In this document: positions 61,688 through 64,000 of the stretch, in pieces
How the letters are laid out: each line of letters opens with the position of its first letter
Numbering within the stretch: the first letter of the stretch is position 1
Assembly (NCBI RefSeq): GCF_001509475.1
Contig: NZ_LLZG01000058.1
Location: 1 to 64,000, forward strand
DNA from: Streptomyces regalis
Lineage (GTDB): Bacteria; Actinomycetota; Actinomycetes; Streptomycetales; Streptomycetaceae
Direction of reading: 5' to 3'
DNA: 64,000 nucleotides
Program-made: the position numbers and the translations under genes
Notes under the pieces: generated by a model
What the model saw: only the letters and a program-made list of their open reading frames with translations
Database searches by the model: none
Told to the model about the DNA's origin: nothing

Positions 61688-63201
61688 GCGGCGGCCCTCC
61701 CGGTTGCTGCGGCCATCACGGTTTCCTCGGTGGCGTCGGAGCGCGGGATCTCGGCGGTCAGTCGGCCCTCGTGCATCACGAGCACGCGGTCGGCCATGCC
61801 GAGGATCTCGGGCAGGTCGGAGGAGATCATCAGGACGGCCACGCCGTCGGCGGCGAGCTCGCTCAGCAGCCGGTGCACCTCGGCCTTGGTGCCGACGTCG
61901 ATGCCGCGGGTGGGCTCGTCGACGATCAGCACCTTGGGGCCGGTGGCGAGCCATTTGGCGAGGACGACCTTCTGCTGGTTGCCGCCGGACAGGGTGTTCA
62001 CCGTGTCGGCGATCCGCGCGTACTTGACCTGGAGCTTGACGGCCCAGTCGAGGGACCGGCTGCGCTCGGCGCCGCGGTCCATGAGGCCGGCCTTGACGGT
62101 CGTACGCAGTCCGGTGAGGCCGATGTTGCGCTCGATGGACATGTCCATCACCAGGCCCTGGGCGCGCCGGTCCTCAGGGACGAGGGCGAGGCCGGAGGCC
62201 ATGGCGGTGGACGGGGCGCCGTTGATCAGGGCCTTGCCGTCGACGGAGACCTCGCCCGCGTCCCAGCGGTCGATGCCGAACACGGCCCGCGCGACTTCGG
62301 TACGCCCCGCGCCGACGAGCCCCGCGAGGCCGACGATCTCACCGCGTCGTACATCGAAGGAGACGTCGGTGAAGACGCCCTCGCGGGTCAGCCGGCGCAC
62401 GCTCAGGGCGACTTCGCCCGGCTGCACGTCCTGCTTGGGGTACAGCTCGTCGAGGTCGCGGCCGACCATCCGGCGGACGAGGTCGTCCTCGGTCATGCCG
62501 TCCAGCGGCTCGCTGGCGATCCAGGCACCGTCGCGCAGGGTGGTCACCTGCCGGCAGATCTGGAAGATCTCCTCCAGCCGGTGGGAGATGAACAGGACGG
62601 CGGCGCCCTGTTCGCGCAGGGTGCGGACAACGCCGAAGAGGCGGGCTACCTCGCTGCCGGTGAGGGCGGCGGTCGGCTCGTCCATGATCAGGACGCGGGC
62701 GTCGAAGGAGAGCGCCTTGGCGATCTCGACGATCTGCTGGTCGGCGATGGACAGGCCGCGCGCGGGGCGGTCGGGGTCGAGTTCGACGCCGAGGCGCTGC
62801 ATCAGGGCGAGAGTCGCCTCGTGGGTGGCCTTGTGGTCGATCCGGCCGAGCGCGCGCCGCGGCTGGCGGCCCATGAAGATGTTCTCGGCGATCGACAGGT
62901 CGGGGAAGAGAGTCGGCTCCTGGTAGATCACGGCGATGCCGGCGTCGCGGGCGTCACCGGGGCCGTGGAAGACGACGGGCGCACCGTCGAGCAGCACCTG
63001 GCCCGCGTCGGGACGGTGCACGCCGGCGAGCGTCTTGATGAGGGTCGACTTGCCCGCGCCGTTCTCGCCGGCGAGAGCGTGTACCTCCCCGGGAAACAGC
63101 TCCAGGGAGACGTCCCGCAGGGCGCGGACCGCGCCGAAGGACTTGGAGATGTCCTTGAGCGCCAGAACCGGGGCCGGACCCGTTTTGGACGGGTGGGTCA
63201 T
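61684..63201 (-). CDS. rhaT: Rhamnose ABC transporter ATP-binding protein
   Basis: The 505-residue protein has two tandem ABC domains, as in RbsA. The first has a full Walker [10 protein letters not shown] (near 45), signature [16 protein letters not shown] and Walker [12 protein letters not shown]. The second has a degenerate Walker [12 protein letters not shown], signature [15 protein letters not shown] and Walker [13 protein letters not shown]. It powers uptake of L-rhamnose. ATG 63201, behind GGAGCC, is preferred over upstream starts that are Arg-rich and reach into the operator region. It is the first gene of the transport operon. Confidence 0.92.
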   Translation of the reverse strand: MTHPSKTGPAPVLALKDISKSFGAVRALRDVSLELFPGEVHALAGENGAGKSTLIKTLAGVHRPDAGQVLLDGAPVVFHGPGDARDAGIAVIYQEPTLFPDLSIAENIFMGRQPRRALGRIDHKATHEATLALMQRLGVELDPDRPARGLSIADQQIVEIAKALSFDARVLIMDEPTAALTGSEVARLFGVVRTLREQGAAVLFISHRLEEIFQICRQVTTLRDGAWIASEPLDGMTEDDLVRRMVGRDLDELYPKQDVQPGEVALSVRRLTREGVFTDVSFDVRRGEIVGLAGLVGAGRTEVARAVFGIDRWDAGEVSVDGKALINGAPSTAMASGLALVPEDRRAQGLVMDMSIERNIGLTGLRTTVKAGLMDRGAERSRSLDWAVKLQVKYARIADTVNTLSGGNQQKVVLAKWLATGPKVLIVDEPTRGIDVGTKAEVHRLLSELAADGVAVLMISSDLPEILGMADRVLVMHEGRLTAEIPRSDATEETVMAAATGRAAA

Positions 63202-63245
63202 GGGGGCTCCTCGACGACGCCGGCGGGACGGCCCTCTCGGCGTCG

Positions 63246-63423
63246 TGAAAGGTTTCAACTTGGTTGCCGGGACGTTAGGCACGGAGCGCATGTCACGTCA
63301 ATGGGTCCGTGTCGAAAAAGTTTCGATGAATCAAGGTCACGGGCAAGTCACAAGAAACAGCCTTGGCCCCGGGGGTTGACACCCCTTCGGGCGGCTCATA
63401 CGTTCCCCTCTTGAATCGTTTCA
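63246..63423. promoter_or_regulatory. Divergent rhamnose promoter with three LacI-type palindromes
   Basis: TGAATCGTTTCA (63412-63423) matches the LacI consensus TGAA-CG-TTCA. TGAAAGGTTTCA (63246-63257) differs only at the central C. TCGAAAaagTTTCGA (63312-63326) is a further perfect 6-bp-arm palindrome. For rhaI, TTGACA (63376-63381) and TACGTT (63399-63404) are separated by 17 bp, a strong promoter, with the first palindrome just downstream of the expected transcript start. Binding by the LacI protein at 55530 would repress both directions. Confidence 0.75.
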
Positions 63424-63483
63424 TAGCGAAGCTGTTCAGATGTCTACCGTCCGACTTCCGTCCCGACGTCACAGGAGCCCTCA

Positions 63484-64000
63484 GTGACCGAGCTCGCCGC
63501 GGTGAAGGCCGCACTCAAGACCCAGGCAGTCGAAACGCCGTCGTGGGCGTACGGGAACTCGGGGACGCGGTTCAAGGTGTTCGCCCAGCAGGGCGTTCCG
63601 CGTACGCCGCGAGAGAAGTTGGATGACGCGGCTCAGGTGCACGCGTTCACAGGTGTCGCGCCGACCGTTGCCCTGCACATTCCGTGGGACAAGGTCGACG
63701 ACTACGCGGCGCTGGCGAAGCACGCCGAAGAGCGTGGCGTGAAGCTGGGCGCGATCAACTCCAACACCTTCCAGGACGACGACTACAAGCTGGGCAGCAT
63801 CTGCCATCCCGACGCGGTGGTACGGCGCAAGGCCGTGGACCATCTGCTGGAGTGCGTCGACATCATGGACGCGACGGGGTCGCAGGATCTGAAGCTGTGG
63901 TTCGCGGACGGGACCAATTACCCCGGGCAGGACGACATCCGGGCGCGGCAGGACCGGCTGGCCGAGGGCCTCTCCGAGGTGTACGGGCGGCTGGGCGAGG
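63484..64000 (+). CDS. rhaI: L-rhamnose isomerase (partial, runs off the window)
   Basis: The visible 172 residues start VTELAAVKAALKTQAVETPS and contain NSGTRFKVFAQQGVPRTPREKLDDAAQVHAFTGVAPTVALHIPWD and KLWFADGTNYPGQDD. They match the TIM-barrel L-rhamnose isomerases of the Pseudomonas-stutzeri/actinobacterial type, which convert L-rhamnose to L-rhamnulose. AGGAG lies seven bases before GTG 63484. It is divergent from the rhamnose transporter and preceded by a strong, operator-covered promoter. The metal-binding residues lie beyond the window. Confidence 0.9.
   Translation, partial: MTELAAVKAALKTQAVETPSWAYGNSGTRFKVFAQQGVPRTPREKLDDAAQVHAFTGVAPTVALHIPWDKVDDYAALAKHAEERGVKLGAINSNTFQDDDYKLGSICHPDAVVRRKAVDHLLECVDIMDATGSQDLKLWFADGTNYPGQDDIRARQDRLAEGLSEVYGRLGE

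Overview
The window is very GC-rich (roughly 70 percent or more), with GTG and TTG starts, GGAGG-type ribosome sites and a gene set typical of a Streptomyces chromosome. Pointers to that genus are a complete conservon (cvnA-E, including a CYP157-type P450), DUF4235, DUF5999, DUF3626, DUF2470, a SigJ-like ECF sigma factor, a lone tuf paired with prs, and a self-sufficient CYP102 P450. Accessory enzymes, many regulators and many decayed genes suggest a chromosome arm rather than the core. That placement is inference.

Layout. 1-8000: a deazaflavin-type protein, a broken cation-efflux gene, a GST-like gene with a missing internal block, an IS200/IS605-like scar, a PPOX protein, and a TetR regulator divergent from a permease-amidohydrolase pair. 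8000-10300: a terpene-synthase N-terminal remnant and a 576-aa protein I cannot assign. 10350-14700: the cvn operon. 14950-21560: a lipoprotein, a GlxA-type regulator divergent from a quinone oxidoreductase, an aldehyde/alcohol dehydrogenase pair divergent from a MarR regulator with two clear operator-like palindromes, and a STAS protein. 21587-23811: tuf and prs. 23913-24912: a P450 pseudogene with an internal inversion. 25057-29500: DUF4230, VanZ and TSUP proteins, a MITE, a secreted GH16 glucanase behind a DasR-like site. 29600-34800: PHP, HAD, FUSC, SDR and epimerase genes, several damaged, plus a candidate structured RNA with a strong terminator. 35100-43900: ROK regulator, kinase-like protein, CYP102 fusion, lipase, PAS-LuxR regulator, DUF3626. 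43980-55430: FBP protein, erythromycin-esterase-like protein, aromatic-acid-exporter-like protein, lactonase, iron-box DUF2470 gene, TetR/P450 fragments, pentapeptide protein, sigma factor, PIG-L deacetylase, alpha/beta hydrolase. 55530-64000: an L-rhamnose utilisation locus.

How genes work together. The rhamnose locus is the clearest pathway: a secreted beta-propeller protein that may act on rhamnose-containing polysaccharide, a lipoprotein-permease-ATPase importer, a mutarotase, a LacI repressor, and a divergent rhaI whose promoter overlaps a LacI-type operator. The cvn operon encodes a kinase-like protein, a roadblock protein, a DUF742 protein, a small GTPase and a P450 in translationally coupled order. 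CYP102 and the PAS-LuxR regulator share a nearly identical 20-bp upstream motif, which suggests common control.

The most unusual feature is the amount of small-scale damage: in-frame and frameshifting deletions, a single-base C-tract slip, an inversion inside a P450, and copies of a short Streptomyces repeat lying inside two coding sequences. No tRNA, rRNA or CRISPR array was seen.
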